From an uncultured bacterium (GTDB lineage: Bacteria > Bacillota > Clostridia > Oscillospirales > Acutalibacteraceae), in assembly GCA_905215055.1 (NCBI GenBank), contig CAJMOH010000030.1:1-35581 (forward strand): a stretch of DNA of 35,581 nucleotides. The letters run 5' to 3'. Position 1 is the stretch's first letter, and each line of letters opens with the position of its first letter. Shown here piece after piece: positions 7,615 through 15,640 of the stretch. Both the position numbers and the translations under genes were made by a program. The notes under the pieces were generated by a model. That model saw nothing but the letters and a program-made list of their open reading frames with translations, had not been told where the DNA came from and did not search any database.

Positions 7615-8988
7615 ATGAACAAAGAGCAGTTTTTTCACAGCATTCAGGGAAAGACCGTGACCTTCTGCGGCATTGGGCGCAGCCACATGCCTCTGATCCG
7701 GCTGTTTCAGGAAAAGGGCGCCCTTGTGTCCGCCCGGGATAAGCGCTCTCTGGAGGAGCTGGGCGAGAATGGGAAAATTCTGGAGAGCCTGGGTGTGCGC
7801 CTGATCCTGGGGGAAGGCTATTTACAGGATCTTAACGAGGACGTGATCTTCCGCACACCCGGCATGCGGTATCATCTTCCCGAGCTGGAGGCCGCCCGAA
7901 AGCGGGGCGCTGCCGTCACCAGCGAGATGGAGGTGTTTTTCCAGCTGTGTCCCTGCAAAATCTACGCTGTCACCGGCAGCGATGGAAAAACCACCACCAC
8001 CTCTATCATTGCCGAGCTGCTGAAGGCGCAGGGAAAAACCGTCCACTTGGGGGGCAATATCGGCAAGCCCCTGCTGCCGGAGATTGAGTCCATCCAGCCG
8101 GAGGACTGCGCTGTGGTGGAGCTTTCCAGCTTCCAGCTGATTTCCATGCGGGAAAGCCCGGACGTGGCGGTGGTCACCAACCTGTCTCCCAACCATCTGG
8201 ACGTTCACAAGGACATGCAGGAGTATATCGACGCCAAGAAGAATATTTTCCTGCATCAAAGCGCCTTTTCCCGCACGGTTTTAAACGCCGGAAACCAGAT
8301 CACCGCCGCCTTCGCTCCGGAGGTTCGGGGAGATTGCTGGATGTTCCGCCGGGGCGCTTCGGTGGACCGGGGCGTCTGGTGCGATGAAGAGACGGTCTAT
8401 GTGGGAGAGCGGGCGCTCATGCCGGTTTCCCAGATCAAGATTCCAGGCTGGCACAACGTGGAAAACTACATGGCGGCCATTGCCGCCGTGTGGGGCGATG
8501 TGGAGCCGGAAACGATCCGGCAGGTGGCCGCCAGCTTCAACGGGGTGGAGCACCGGGCGGAGTTTGTCCGGGAGCTGCGTGGGGTCAAATACTACAACGA
8601 CTCCATTGCCACCTCGCCCACCCGGGTGATTTCCGGCATGCTGTCCCTCTTCCCCCAGAAGATCATCCTGATCGCCGGGGGCTATGACAAGCACATTCCC
8701 TTCGAGCCTCTGGGGCCTGCGGTGTGCGAAAAGGTCAAGACGCTGATTCTTATGGGCGCCACCGCGCAGAAGATCGAGGACGCGGTGAAGGCCGCGTCCG
8801 GCTATGGAGAAGGCGCCCCGGAAATTCTCCGGGTGGAGACGATGGAGCAGGCGGTAGCCGCTGCCGCTGCCCATGCCCAGCCGGGGGACATTGTCTCCCT
8901 GTCCCCGGCCTGCGCCGCCTTTGACCTGTATCCCAATTTTGAGGTGCGTGGGAGACATTACAAGGAATTGATTAACGGATTGGATTGA
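7615..8988 (+). CDS. murD: UDP-N-acetylmuramoyl-L-alanine--D-glutamate ligase
   Basis: MurD adds D-glutamate to UDP-MurNAc-L-Ala in cytoplasmic peptidoglycan precursor synthesis, using ATP. The 457-residue protein has the three Mur-ligase parts: an N-terminal UDP-binding domain (GKTVTFCGIGRSH), a central ATPase domain with GSDGKTTTT at 121-129 and SSFQL, and a C-terminal domain. The HRAEFVRELRGVKYYNDS signature links the last two. A GTG at 7600 is in frame, but the ATG at 7615 sits 7 bases after GGAGG and is chosen. It follows the ABC exporter by 18 bases and is followed by rnr. No other mur or fts gene is present, so it stands apart from the usual division/cell-wall cluster. Confidence 0.95.
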   Translation: MNKEQFFHSIQGKTVTFCGIGRSHMPLIRLFQEKGALVSARDKRSLEELGENGKILESLGVRLILGEGYLQDLNEDVIFRTPGMRYHLPELEAARKRGAAVTSEMEVFFQLCPCKIYAVTGSDGKTTTTSIIAELLKAQGKTVHLGGNIGKPLLPEIESIQPEDCAVVELSSFQLISMRESPDVAVVTNLSPNHLDVHKDMQEYIDAKKNIFLHQSAFSRTVLNAGNQITAAFAPEVRGDCWMFRRGASVDRGVWCDEETVYVGERALMPVSQIKIPGWHNVENYMAAIAAVWGDVEPETIRQVAASFNGVEHRAEFVRELRGVKYYNDSIATSPTRVISGMLSLFPQKIILIAGGYDKHIPFEPLGPAVCEKVKTLILMGATAQKIEDAVKAASGYGEGAPEILRVETMEQAVAAAAAHAQPGDIVSLSPACAAFDLYPNFEVRGRHYKELINGLD

Positions 8989-9006
8989 GTAGAAAGAAGC
9001 GTGTGT

Positions 9007-11223
9007 ATGGAGAGAAGAAGAACCTTCAACGGCAATCGAAACGGAAACAGAAACGGCCGGGGCAATTTTGGCAAACGGACCTTTGGCCCCACAGAGGCCT
9101 ACGAGCTGCCCAGCTCCGCCAGCACCCTGGAGGAAAAGGTGATTGTGGCGGTCCTGAAGCGCTGCGGCGGCGACGGCGTTCCCTCCCGGTCTCTGATGCG
9201 GGAAGCGGGCATTCGGGAGAAAGATACCTTTTACAACGCCCTCCACTCCTTAAAGGACAAGGGCGAGATCACAGTGGACAAGGACCACTGGGTGAAGCTG
9301 GTGCCTCGAGGTGGCGACATCGAGGCGGAGCTTGTCTCCCTTACGGAGCGCTTTGGCTTCGCTAGGCCCAAGCTGGGAGGCGAGGATATCTTTATCCCCG
9401 GCAGCGGTCTGAAGGGCGCTTTTGTGGGGGACACTGTCATTCTGACGGACCTGCAAAAGCGGGACAAAGGCCCCAGCGGCCGGGTCAAGCGAATAGTGGC
9501 CCGTTCCGAAGTGCCCATAACCGGCACGGTCCATGTGGACGAGGAAGGCCCCCGGGTCACGCCGGACGGCGCCCTTCGCTATGACCTGCGGGTTGTGGGC
9601 GGCTTGAACGGCGCCAAGGACAAGGACAAGGTCCTTATCCTGCCCCAGCAGGACAGCCGGGGGGATTGGACCCAGGCGGAGATCCAGTCCGTGTTTGGCA
9701 CGGGAGAGAGGGCCAGAATCTGCGCCGACGCCATCATTGTCCGGTGCGGCATCCCCACTCAGTTCCCGCCGGAGGTACTGGCCCAGGCGGAGGAAATCTC
9801 TAAGATGACCGTCACCCAGGAGGACATTGACCAGCGTCTGGACCTGCGGGACGAGCCGATCTTCACCATAGACAGCGCCGACGCCAAGGACCTGGACGAC
9901 GCCATCTCCGTGAAGCGGACGGAGAAGGGATACAAGCTGGGGGTGCACATTGCCGACGTGTCCCACTATGTCAAGGCAAAAACCCCCATTGACGAGGAGG
10001 CCTACCGCCGGGGTACCTCTGTCTACTTTGCGGACCGGGTCATTCCCATGCTGCCAGAGGCCCTGTCCAACGGGGTGTGCTCCCTGAACGCCGGCACGGA
10101 GAAGCTCACCTTCTCCGCTCTGATGGAATTTGACACCCAGGGCAACATGGTGGACTATCAGTTCCGCAAGACCGTCATCAACTCCAAGGTGCGGGGCGTG
10201 TACGCCGAGGTGAACACCATTCTGGACGGCACCGCCACCCAGGAGATTCTGGACAAATACGCCCCGGTGATGGATAGCCTGACAGCCGCCAGGGAGCTGT
10301 ATCACATCTTTGTCAAGGCGGCGGAGGCCCGAGGCAACATGGACCTTTCCAGCGATGAGACCAAGTTTGTCCTGGATGAAAACGGCGTGTGCATCGAGCT
10401 GCTGCCCCGCACCACCGGCGAGGCGGAGCAGCTGATTGAGCAAATGATGATTGCCGCCAACATCGCCGCTGCCCGGGCCGCGCTGAAGGCGGAGATTCCC
10501 TTCCTGTACCGGGTTCACGAGCGGCCTCAGCCCGACCGGGTGGACGAGCTGGCCGACCTGCTGGAGCGCCTGGGCATTCCCTGCCGGGAGCTGCGAAGGG
10601 GCAAGCCCTCCACAAAGGACTTTGCCGCCATTTTGGACCGGGTGAAGGATACGCCCCGGGCCTCTCTGGTGAATCAGCGGGTGCTGCGCACCATGGAAAA
10701 GGCCCATTATTCCGACCGGGAGATCGGGCATTTCGGCTTGGCCCTGGGGGAGTACAGCCACTTTACCTCGCCGATCCGCCGGTATCCCGACACCTCCATC
10801 CACCGGATCCTCAGCGACCTGGTGGCGGGCGCGGACCAGACCACCCTGAAGAAGCGCTACGGGGAGTTTTCCACCCTGGCGGCGGCTCAGTCCTCCAAGA
10901 CCGAGGTGCGGGCTGTCACTGGCGAGCGGGCCGCCGAGGATTGCTACATGGCGGAGTATATGAAGGCTCACCTGGGCGAGCGCCATACAGGCATCATCAG
11001 CGGCGTGACCCCCAAGGGAATTTTTGTCAAGCTGGACAACAACGCCGAGGGCTTTGTCAGCCTGAACGACTTTGAAAACTGCGAGTTTGAGTACGACGGA
11101 GAGGTTTCCCATCGGGACCTGCGGTCTGGACGGGTGCTGATGATGGGGGAGGAGATCGGCATCATTGTGGCCGCGGCGGATGTGACCACCGGCCGGATCG
11201 ACTTCATGCCCCAGGAGCCCTAA
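9007..11223 (+). CDS. rnr: Ribonuclease R (3'-5' exoribonuclease)
   Basis: RNase R is a processive hydrolytic 3'-5' exoribonuclease of the RNB family that degrades structured RNA, including defective rRNA. The roughly 738-residue product has an N-terminal winged-helix segment (SLMREAGIREKDTFYNALHSL) and OB-fold cold-shock domains. The catalytic RNB domain carries DSADAKDLDDAI, with its cluster of metal-binding aspartates. A C-terminal S1 domain (GIISGVTPKGIFVKLDNNAEGFV) follows. It lacks the long Lys-rich tail of the E. coli enzyme, and its first 20 residues are instead rich in Arg, Asn and Gly. The start is uncertain: GTG at 9001 or ATG at 9007, both after a weak AGAAAGAAG. It follows murD by 18 bases. 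Confidence 0.93.
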   Translation: MERRRTFNGNRNGNRNGRGNFGKRTFGPTEAYELPSSASTLEEKVIVAVLKRCGGDGVPSRSLMREAGIREKDTFYNALHSLKDKGEITVDKDHWVKLVPRGGDIEAELVSLTERFGFARPKLGGEDIFIPGSGLKGAFVGDTVILTDLQKRDKGPSGRVKRIVARSEVPITGTVHVDEEGPRVTPDGALRYDLRVVGGLNGAKDKDKVLILPQQDSRGDWTQAEIQSVFGTGERARICADAIIVRCGIPTQFPPEVLAQAEEISKMTVTQEDIDQRLDLRDEPIFTIDSADAKDLDDAISVKRTEKGYKLGVHIADVSHYVKAKTPIDEEAYRRGTSVYFADRVIPMLPEALSNGVCSLNAGTEKLTFSALMEFDTQGNMVDYQFRKTVINSKVRGVYAEVNTILDGTATQEILDKYAPVMDSLTAARELYHIFVKAAEARGNMDLSSDETKFVLDENGVCIELLPRTTGEAEQLIEQMMIAANIAAARAALKAEIPFLYRVHERPQPDRVDELADLLERLGIPCRELRRGKPSTKDFAAILDRVKDTPRASLVNQRVLRTMEKAHYSDREIGHFGLALGEYSHFTSPIRRYPDTSIHRILSDLVAGADQTTLKKRYGEFSTLAAAQSSKTEVRAVTGERAAEDCYMAEYMKAHLGERHTGIISGVTPKGIFVKLDNNAEGFVSLNDFENCEFEYDGEVSHRDLRSGRVLMMGEEIGIIVAAADVTTGRIDFMPQEP

Positions 11224-11285
11224 TGGCATAAAGGACGCCGCCCTTTCATAAGGATTACCATCTGGACAAACAGGGGGCTTTTCTT

Positions 11286-11459
11286 ATGAAGGGGTTTTTG
11301 CTGTCGGCGGTGCTGGGTGTGGTGGCCCTGGCGCTGGTCAATCTGTGCGGCGCGTACACCGGCGTCATGCTGCCTGTCAACCGGCTTACCCTGGGAGCGG
11401 CAGGGGGGCTGGGAATTCCCGGGGTCATTCTGCTGATCCTGCTCAACGCCATGCTGTAA
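11286..11459 (+). CDS. bofA: BofA-like pro-sigma-K processing inhibitor, short
   Basis: This 57-residue membrane peptide has two hydrophobic segments (about 4-20 and 41-57). Between them it carries the BofA family signature: NLCGAYTGVMLPVNRLT followed by GLGIPGVILLILL. In Bacillus, BofA sits in the outer forespore membrane with SpoIVFA and restrains the SpoIVFB protease that activates sigma-K. It is shorter than the roughly 87-residue Bacillus protein and lacks the first part; an in-frame stop at 11229 leaves no room for more, and no other start codon intervenes. AGGGGG lies 8 bases before the ATG. It lies between rnr and nagA. It supports a sporulating host, though the spore role is inferred from the family. 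Confidence 0.82.
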   Translation: MKGFLLSAVLGVVALALVNLCGAYTGVMLPVNRLTLGAAGGLGIPGVILLILLNAML

Positions 11460-11500
11460 AGAAGGTCCCGTGGGAAGAGAAAAGGAAAGGATGTTTCACC

Positions 11501-12628
11501 ATGCTGCTTATTCACGCCAACTATCTGGACAGCCAGTTTCAGCTGGCTCAGGGAGACATTGAGATTCAAGAGGGACGCATTGTCCGGGTGGGGAAGAACC
11601 TCCCCCGGCGGGAAGAGGACCTGGCCGTGGATTGCGAGGGCGCCTATACGGTGGTCCCTGGCTTTGTAGACGTACACATTCACGGCTGTGACGGAGCGGA
11701 CGCCTGCGACGGCACCCGCGAGGCCTTGGAGACCATGGCGCGTTTTTTGCTGCAAAAGGGCGTCACCTCCTTTTGTCCCACCACCATGACCACAGGCCGG
11801 CCGGTGATTGAGCAGGCGCTGCTTGCTGCCAAGGACCTGGCGGACCATCCCATTCAGGACGGCGCCCGGGTGGTGGGCGTGAATATGGAGGGGCCGTTTA
11901 TCTCCAAGGAGCGCAAGGGCGCCCAGAAGGAGGAGGACATTCTGCCTCCCGATTTTCTCCTGTTCCAGCGCTTTTACCAGCTGAGCGGCGGTCTTATCCG
12001 GTTGGTGGACATTGCTCCCGAGCAGCCGGGAGGCATGGAATTCGCGGAGAAGGCCAGCCAGCTGTGTACGGTGTCCATTGCCCATACTACCGCGGGCTAC
12101 GAGGAGGCCAAGGCCGCGTTTGACAGGGGGATTACCCACGCCACCCACCTGTTCAACGCCATGAACGGCCTGAGCCATCGGGCTCCCGGTGTGGTGGGGG
12201 CTGTGTTTGACGACAGCCGGGTTCGCGGGGAGCTGATCTGCGACGGGTTCCACATTCACCCGGCGGTTCTGCGGACAGCCTTCCGCCTGCTGGGGGACAG
12301 GGCGCTGGTGGTCAGCGATTCCATGCGGGCCAACGGTATGCCTGAGGGAGAGCCCTTCGATCTGGGCGGGCAGCTGGTCACGGTCCGTGAGGGCAAGGCA
12401 ACGCTGGCTGACGGCACCATTGCCGGGTCCGTGACAAACCTGCATCAAGAGATTAAAAACCTGGTATCCTTTGGAGTTCCCTTGGCCCAGGCAGTAAAGG
12501 CCGCCACCCTGATTCCGGCCCAAGCCATTGGCCTGGAGGACGAAATTGGCAGTATCGCCCCTGGAAAGCGGGCGGACCTGGTGGTTTTGGACGAGAACCT
12601 GGAAATTGTGGGCGTCTATCACGACTGA
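11501..12628 (+). CDS. nagA: N-acetylglucosamine-6-phosphate deacetylase
   Basis: NagA hydrolyses GlcNAc-6-phosphate to glucosamine-6-phosphate and acetate, in amino-sugar use and cell-wall recycling. The 375-residue amidohydrolase shows the metal and catalytic residues of the family. These are H59 and H61 in DVHIHG, E130 in NMEGPF, H195 in HTTAGY, H216 in THLFNAM and D273 in VSDSMRANG. The frame is open upstream, but the ATG at 11501 gives the conserved start MLLIHANYL and follows AAAGG by about 10 bases. No nagB or sugar transporter is nearby, so glucosamine-6-phosphate deaminase must be encoded elsewhere. A terminator follows at 12645-12680. Confidence 0.93.
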   Translation: MLLIHANYLDSQFQLAQGDIEIQEGRIVRVGKNLPRREEDLAVDCEGAYTVVPGFVDVHIHGCDGADACDGTREALETMARFLLQKGVTSFCPTTMTTGRPVIEQALLAAKDLADHPIQDGARVVGVNMEGPFISKERKGAQKEEDILPPDFLLFQRFYQLSGGLIRLVDIAPEQPGGMEFAEKASQLCTVSIAHTTAGYEEAKAAFDRGITHATHLFNAMNGLSHRAPGVVGAVFDDSRVRGELICDGFHIHPAVLRTAFRLLGDRALVVSDSMRANGMPEGEPFDLGGQLVTVREGKATLADGTIAGSVTNLHQEIKNLVSFGVPLAQAVKAATLIPAQAIGLEDEIGSIAPGKRADLVVLDENLEIVGVYHD

Positions 12629-12644
12629 GCGTGAGAGGCGCATG

Positions 12645-12680
12645 AAAAAAGGCTGTTGCAGCATGCAGCAGCCTTTTTTT
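12645..12680. terminator. Intrinsic terminator between nagA and the SLH gene
   Basis: AAAAAAGGCTGTTGC and GCAGCAGCCTTTTTTT form a stem with one G-T pair, loop AGCAT and T-runs in both directions. It separates the convergent nagA and SLH-protein genes. Confidence 0.88.
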
Positions 12681-12708
12681 CTGTACCGCTTTTTTCAGCG
12701 GATTGTAT

Positions 12709-14352
12709 TCACCGCGTGAAATAGAGCATATTGTTAAGCAGCCGGGATTGAGGACCGTACAGCCAATAGCCGTCCACATACAGGTTGACAGAGCCGCCGC
12801 CGTCCAGGTTCACCGCGTCCTGACAGCCAAAGGCCACCATGATTTCCGCCAGCTTTGGCACCGTGGTGTAGGCCTCCAAAATCACCAGGTCCCCATTGGG
12901 ACGGATGCCAATGCACACGCGCACCGCGTTTCCAGCGGTTACGCTGTCTGCAAAGCCCTCCTCCCGGTATGTGGAGTAGCCGCCGTATACAGCGCCGTTT
13001 TTGACAATTCGAGGACCGGCGCCAATGGAGATGACGGGATCATAGGGCAGCTGACCGCCGGAAATATCCACATAGGTCCGGCTCATGGAAATGGTCATGC
13101 CTGTCCGGCAGGAGTCGAAGAAGTTGCCCTCGTACTGCCGCCGGGATTTCTGGCACAGCACATAGCCGCCCTGGGGGATGTCCACGTTGGAGGCGTTTTG
13201 ATAGACGGCGGTAATGGTGCCGTTGGCGTCCACCACCACAGCGTCCCGGGTGGAGAAATTCAGCCGGGTTCCCCAGTCCCGGGTCATCATCAGCCGGGTG
13301 CCGTCGTTGCTGTTGCTGGGCCACTTGTTGACGCCCACCTGTTCTACCGTGGACACCGCGTTGCCGTTTTGATCCAGCAGGGTGGCGCTGAACTGAGTGG
13401 AAAAGCTTTCCACCAGAAATTCTCCAGAGGGAGCCACCACCAGCGCCGCCTTTTCGGGAGCATAGGTGTTGTCCACAGTGAGAACCCGCCCGTCGCTGAT
13501 CAGTGTACCCAGGGGGGTGTAGTTGTTCATGTTGAAGAAGGCAGCGTTCACCGCGATGTCAGCCCCTGTGCGCTGCACCAGGGAAGTGACGCTTTCCGCG
13601 CCGTCCACCATGTCCCTGCCCAGCACCAGGCCGGGAGTAAAGTCGTATTGGGAAAACACCACAGCCCGCACGGCTGTGCCGTTCACCCGCTTCTGCACAA
13701 TGGAGTAATCGTCTGTTTCACAGTTTTCCAAAAATTTGTAGCAGATGGAGGCGGCCTCCGCGCGGCTGGCCCGGTCTCCCGGCCGGAACCGGTTGCTTTC
13801 CTCGTCGCCGTTCAGCACGTCCGCCTGTTGGCAGAGACGCACGGCCTCTTTTGCCCAAGAAGCGATCGCCCCTTGATCCGCAAAGCTTGCCGCGTCGTTG
13901 ATTGCGGGAAACTGTATGCCGGTGCTGCGGGCAAAGTTGCGAATCATCACTGCAGCTTCCTGGCGGGTGACAGGGGAGTCGGGCCGGAAGGTGCCGTTTT
14001 CATAGCCGGCGGCCACGCCTGTTTCGTCGGCCCAGTTCACATAGCGGTTGGACCAGTGGGAGGTGCTTACGTCGGAAAAGCTTCCCCAGAAATTGTATTG
14101 CTGCAATTCACTCTCAGAAAGAATGGACTTGGCCAGCATGGTGACAAAGGCTCCCCGGGTCAGGGGCGCCTCCGGGGAAAATTTATTTCCGCCCGTCCCC
14201 GCCACAATTCCCTGATCGGCGAGAGACATAACAGCTTGATAGTACCAGGCGCTGGCGGACACATCGCTGAACCAGACGGCATGAGCCCGCAGGGGCAGGC
14301 CTGTCAGCAAAAGAAGGGCGCACAGCGCCAGAGTAAGCGCTTTCTTTCTCAT
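12709..14352 (-). CDS. Secreted SLH-domain protein with phosphodiester glycosidase (NAGPA) domain
   Basis: The 547-residue product starts with a signal peptide (MRKKA, hydrophobic core, cleavage likely after AHA near residue 25). Three S-layer homology repeats follow (about 28-72, 88-135 and 155-205, with TRGAF, TRQEA and SRAEA at the typical spots). From about 215 to the end it carries a NAGPA/phosphodiester-glycosidase domain, with VNAAFFN, GAGPRIVKNG and the closing AVNLDGGGSVNLYVDG motif. SLH repeats bind pyruvylated wall polymers, so the enzyme should be tethered outside the cell. It could cut GlcNAc-1-phosphodiester bonds in exopolysaccharide or teichoic-type polymers; the substrate is not predictable. 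The start follows GAGGAGGT, and the gene has its own promoter and a shared terminator. Confidence 0.9.
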   Translation of the reverse strand: MRKKALTLALCALLLLTGLPLRAHAVWFSDVSASAWYYQAVMSLADQGIVAGTGGNKFSPEAPLTRGAFVTMLAKSILSESELQQYNFWGSFSDVSTSHWSNRYVNWADETGVAAGYENGTFRPDSPVTRQEAAVMIRNFARSTGIQFPAINDAASFADQGAIASWAKEAVRLCQQADVLNGDEESNRFRPGDRASRAEAASICYKFLENCETDDYSIVQKRVNGTAVRAVVFSQYDFTPGLVLGRDMVDGAESVTSLVQRTGADIAVNAAFFNMNNYTPLGTLISDGRVLTVDNTYAPEKAALVVAPSGEFLVESFSTQFSATLLDQNGNAVSTVEQVGVNKWPSNSNDGTRLMMTRDWGTRLNFSTRDAVVVDANGTITAVYQNASNVDIPQGGYVLCQKSRRQYEGNFFDSCRTGMTISMSRTYVDISGGQLPYDPVISIGAGPRIVKNGAVYGGYSTYREEGFADSVTAGNAVRVCIGIRPNGDLVILEAYTTVPKLAEIMVAFGCQDAVNLDGGGSVNLYVDGYWLYGPQSRLLNNMLYFTR

Positions 14353-14389
14353 AAATACCTCCTCAATCCCTCCGGGATTTCTTTACATA

Positions 14390-14417
14390 ATATAACATCT
14401 TTTGATGAAAAAGTCCA
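14390..14417 (-). promoter_or_regulatory. Likely promoter of the SLH/NAGPA gene
   Basis: On the minus strand, TGGACT is followed after 16 bases by TTATAT, about 38 bases before the start codon. A small hairpin (AATCCC/GGGATT, 14365-14379) lies in the leader just ahead of the ribosome site. Confidence 0.45.
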
Positions 14418-14464
14418 CTGTTTGGGGAGAAACACAGAAATTCTTTCCGGTTTTCCTTTTTTCA

Positions 14465-14493
14465 TTGCTTTTTTTCTAGTTTTCTTGTAAGAT
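14465..14493 (+). promoter_or_regulatory. Possible promoter of the zinc-ribbon membrane protein
   Basis: TTGCTT (14465-14470) and TAAGAT (14488-14493) are 17 bases apart within a T-rich stretch. A 9-bp stem with two wobble pairs (TCCCTGTGC/GCGCGGGGA, about 14505-14541) lies in the roughly 75-base leader. The match to consensus is moderate. Confidence 0.4.
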
Positions 14494-14575
14494 AGAGACA
14501 GTAAGTCCCTGTGCTTTCCGGCAATGCGGTCCGCGCGGGGATAGGCAGGAAAAATCTAGCTTGGAGGGTAATGTT

Positions 14576-15532
14576 ATGATTTGTCCAAAATGCGGCCGGA
14601 TGGTCCCGGATGGTTCTCAGTGTCCCTGCGGCGCGCCGGTGCTGTCTTCCAACCCGGCGGTGAACCTGTTGAAAACCATAGGCTCCTCGCCCAAATTCTT
14701 GACGGCGGTCATTCTCTACACTGTCATGGTGGTGTTCAACATCCTCTCGTCGTTTGCTTCGGGAGATTGGATCAACGCTCTCTATTATTACGGTGCGAAC
14801 TACGGCCTAGACCCCGACATTTTCTACCCCATGATGAGCGCTTTGGAAAGCAGCTCTCTCCTGGGGGCCGTGATGGGATCGATTCCCGCCATTTTGCTGG
14901 CGGTGGGCATGTGGATGTTTTACGTCACCTGCCGCAATACCCAAAGCGGCAACATTTCCACCGCTGGGCTGACCATCTGCAAGGTGATCGCCTATATTAC
15001 GCTGGTGTTCATCTGCGCTTTGGCGGCGCTTCTTCTGGTGATGGCCGTGCTTTTGATGATTGGGGGCGTCGCTACCACCAGTGCCTACAATTCCTATTAC
15101 TATGACGATGGATCGGCCGCGGTTCTCATAACGGTTCTGGGCGTGCTGCTGGTGGTACTCGCGGCGGTTATGGCGCTGCTGATTGCCTATTATGTCTGCG
15201 TGATCAAAACCATCAACCGGATCAAGGCCTCTGCCTTGAACGGCGCGCCGGACAACCGGATTCCACGTTTTCTCACCGTCCTGATGATGGTGACCGGCGT
15301 TCTTTCCGGACTGGGCGGGCTGTTCTCCCTGTTTACCACCCCTGCGGCGGGAATCGCTTCTCTGGCTGGGGCTGTTTGCGCCATTCTGATGGCCCTGCTG
15401 CTCAGCGAGTACCGGGCAAAAATGTCTATGCTGCTCTATCCTCCTGTGCAGCCCATGTACAACAATATGCCTCCCTATGGCAATGTGCCTCCCCAACAGC
15501 CGGGCGGCCCTAACGGGAGCAATCTTTCATAA
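14576..15532 (+). CDS. Zinc-ribbon multi-pass membrane protein, unknown function
   Basis: The 318-residue protein begins with a compact zinc ribbon (C3, C6, C16, C18: ICPKCG...CPCG). About five or six membrane segments follow (near 40-57, 98-115, 140-163, 180-205, 228-250 and 255-272). The hydrophilic tail is rich in Pro, Asn and Gly (PPYGNVPPQQPGGPNG). A TTG at 14561 is in frame, but the ATG at 14576 follows GGAGGG by 7 bases and opens directly into the zinc ribbon. Such proteins are common in gut Clostridia; their role is unknown. It stands alone between a divergent SLH gene and a strong convergent terminator. Confidence 0.8.
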   Translation: MICPKCGRMVPDGSQCPCGAPVLSSNPAVNLLKTIGSSPKFLTAVILYTVMVVFNILSSFASGDWINALYYYGANYGLDPDIFYPMMSALESSSLLGAVMGSIPAILLAVGMWMFYVTCRNTQSGNISTAGLTICKVIAYITLVFICALAALLLVMAVLLMIGGVATTSAYNSYYYDDGSAAVLITVLGVLLVVLAAVMALLIAYYVCVIKTINRIKASALNGAPDNRIPRFLTVLMMVTGVLSGLGGLFSLFTTPAAGIASLAGAVCAILMALLLSEYRAKMSMLLYPPVQPMYNNMPPYGNVPPQQPGGPNGSNLS

Positions 15533-15574
15533 AACCACAGAGGCCTTTCCCTGACAGAGCCTCTGGCAATCCCC

Positions 15575-15614
15575 AAAAAGGGAGTCCATCCTGAGAAAGA
15601 TGGACTCCCTTTTT
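15575..15614. terminator. Very strong bidirectional terminator
   Basis: AAAAAGGGAGTCCATC and GATGGACTCCCTTTTT form a perfect 16-bp stem with loop CTGAGAAA, with T-runs both ways. A second hairpin, CAGAGGC/GCCTCTG, lies just before it (about 15538-15565). It separates the convergent zinc-ribbon gene and serA. Confidence 0.93.
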
Positions 15615-15640
15615 CTATGGCAATGCTGTTCCGGCTGGGG

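Noticed and set aside
5839..7686. Long open frame (615 codons) on the minus strand opposite the ABC exporter
   Set aside because: It is antisense to a gene with every ABC motif intact, has a His/Gln/Gly-rich composition typical of GC-rich shadow frames, and has no ribosome site or recognisable domain. Similar frames at 9250-11229, 23319-25022 and 24929-26959 (minus) and 12703-14490 (plus) were dropped for the same reason.
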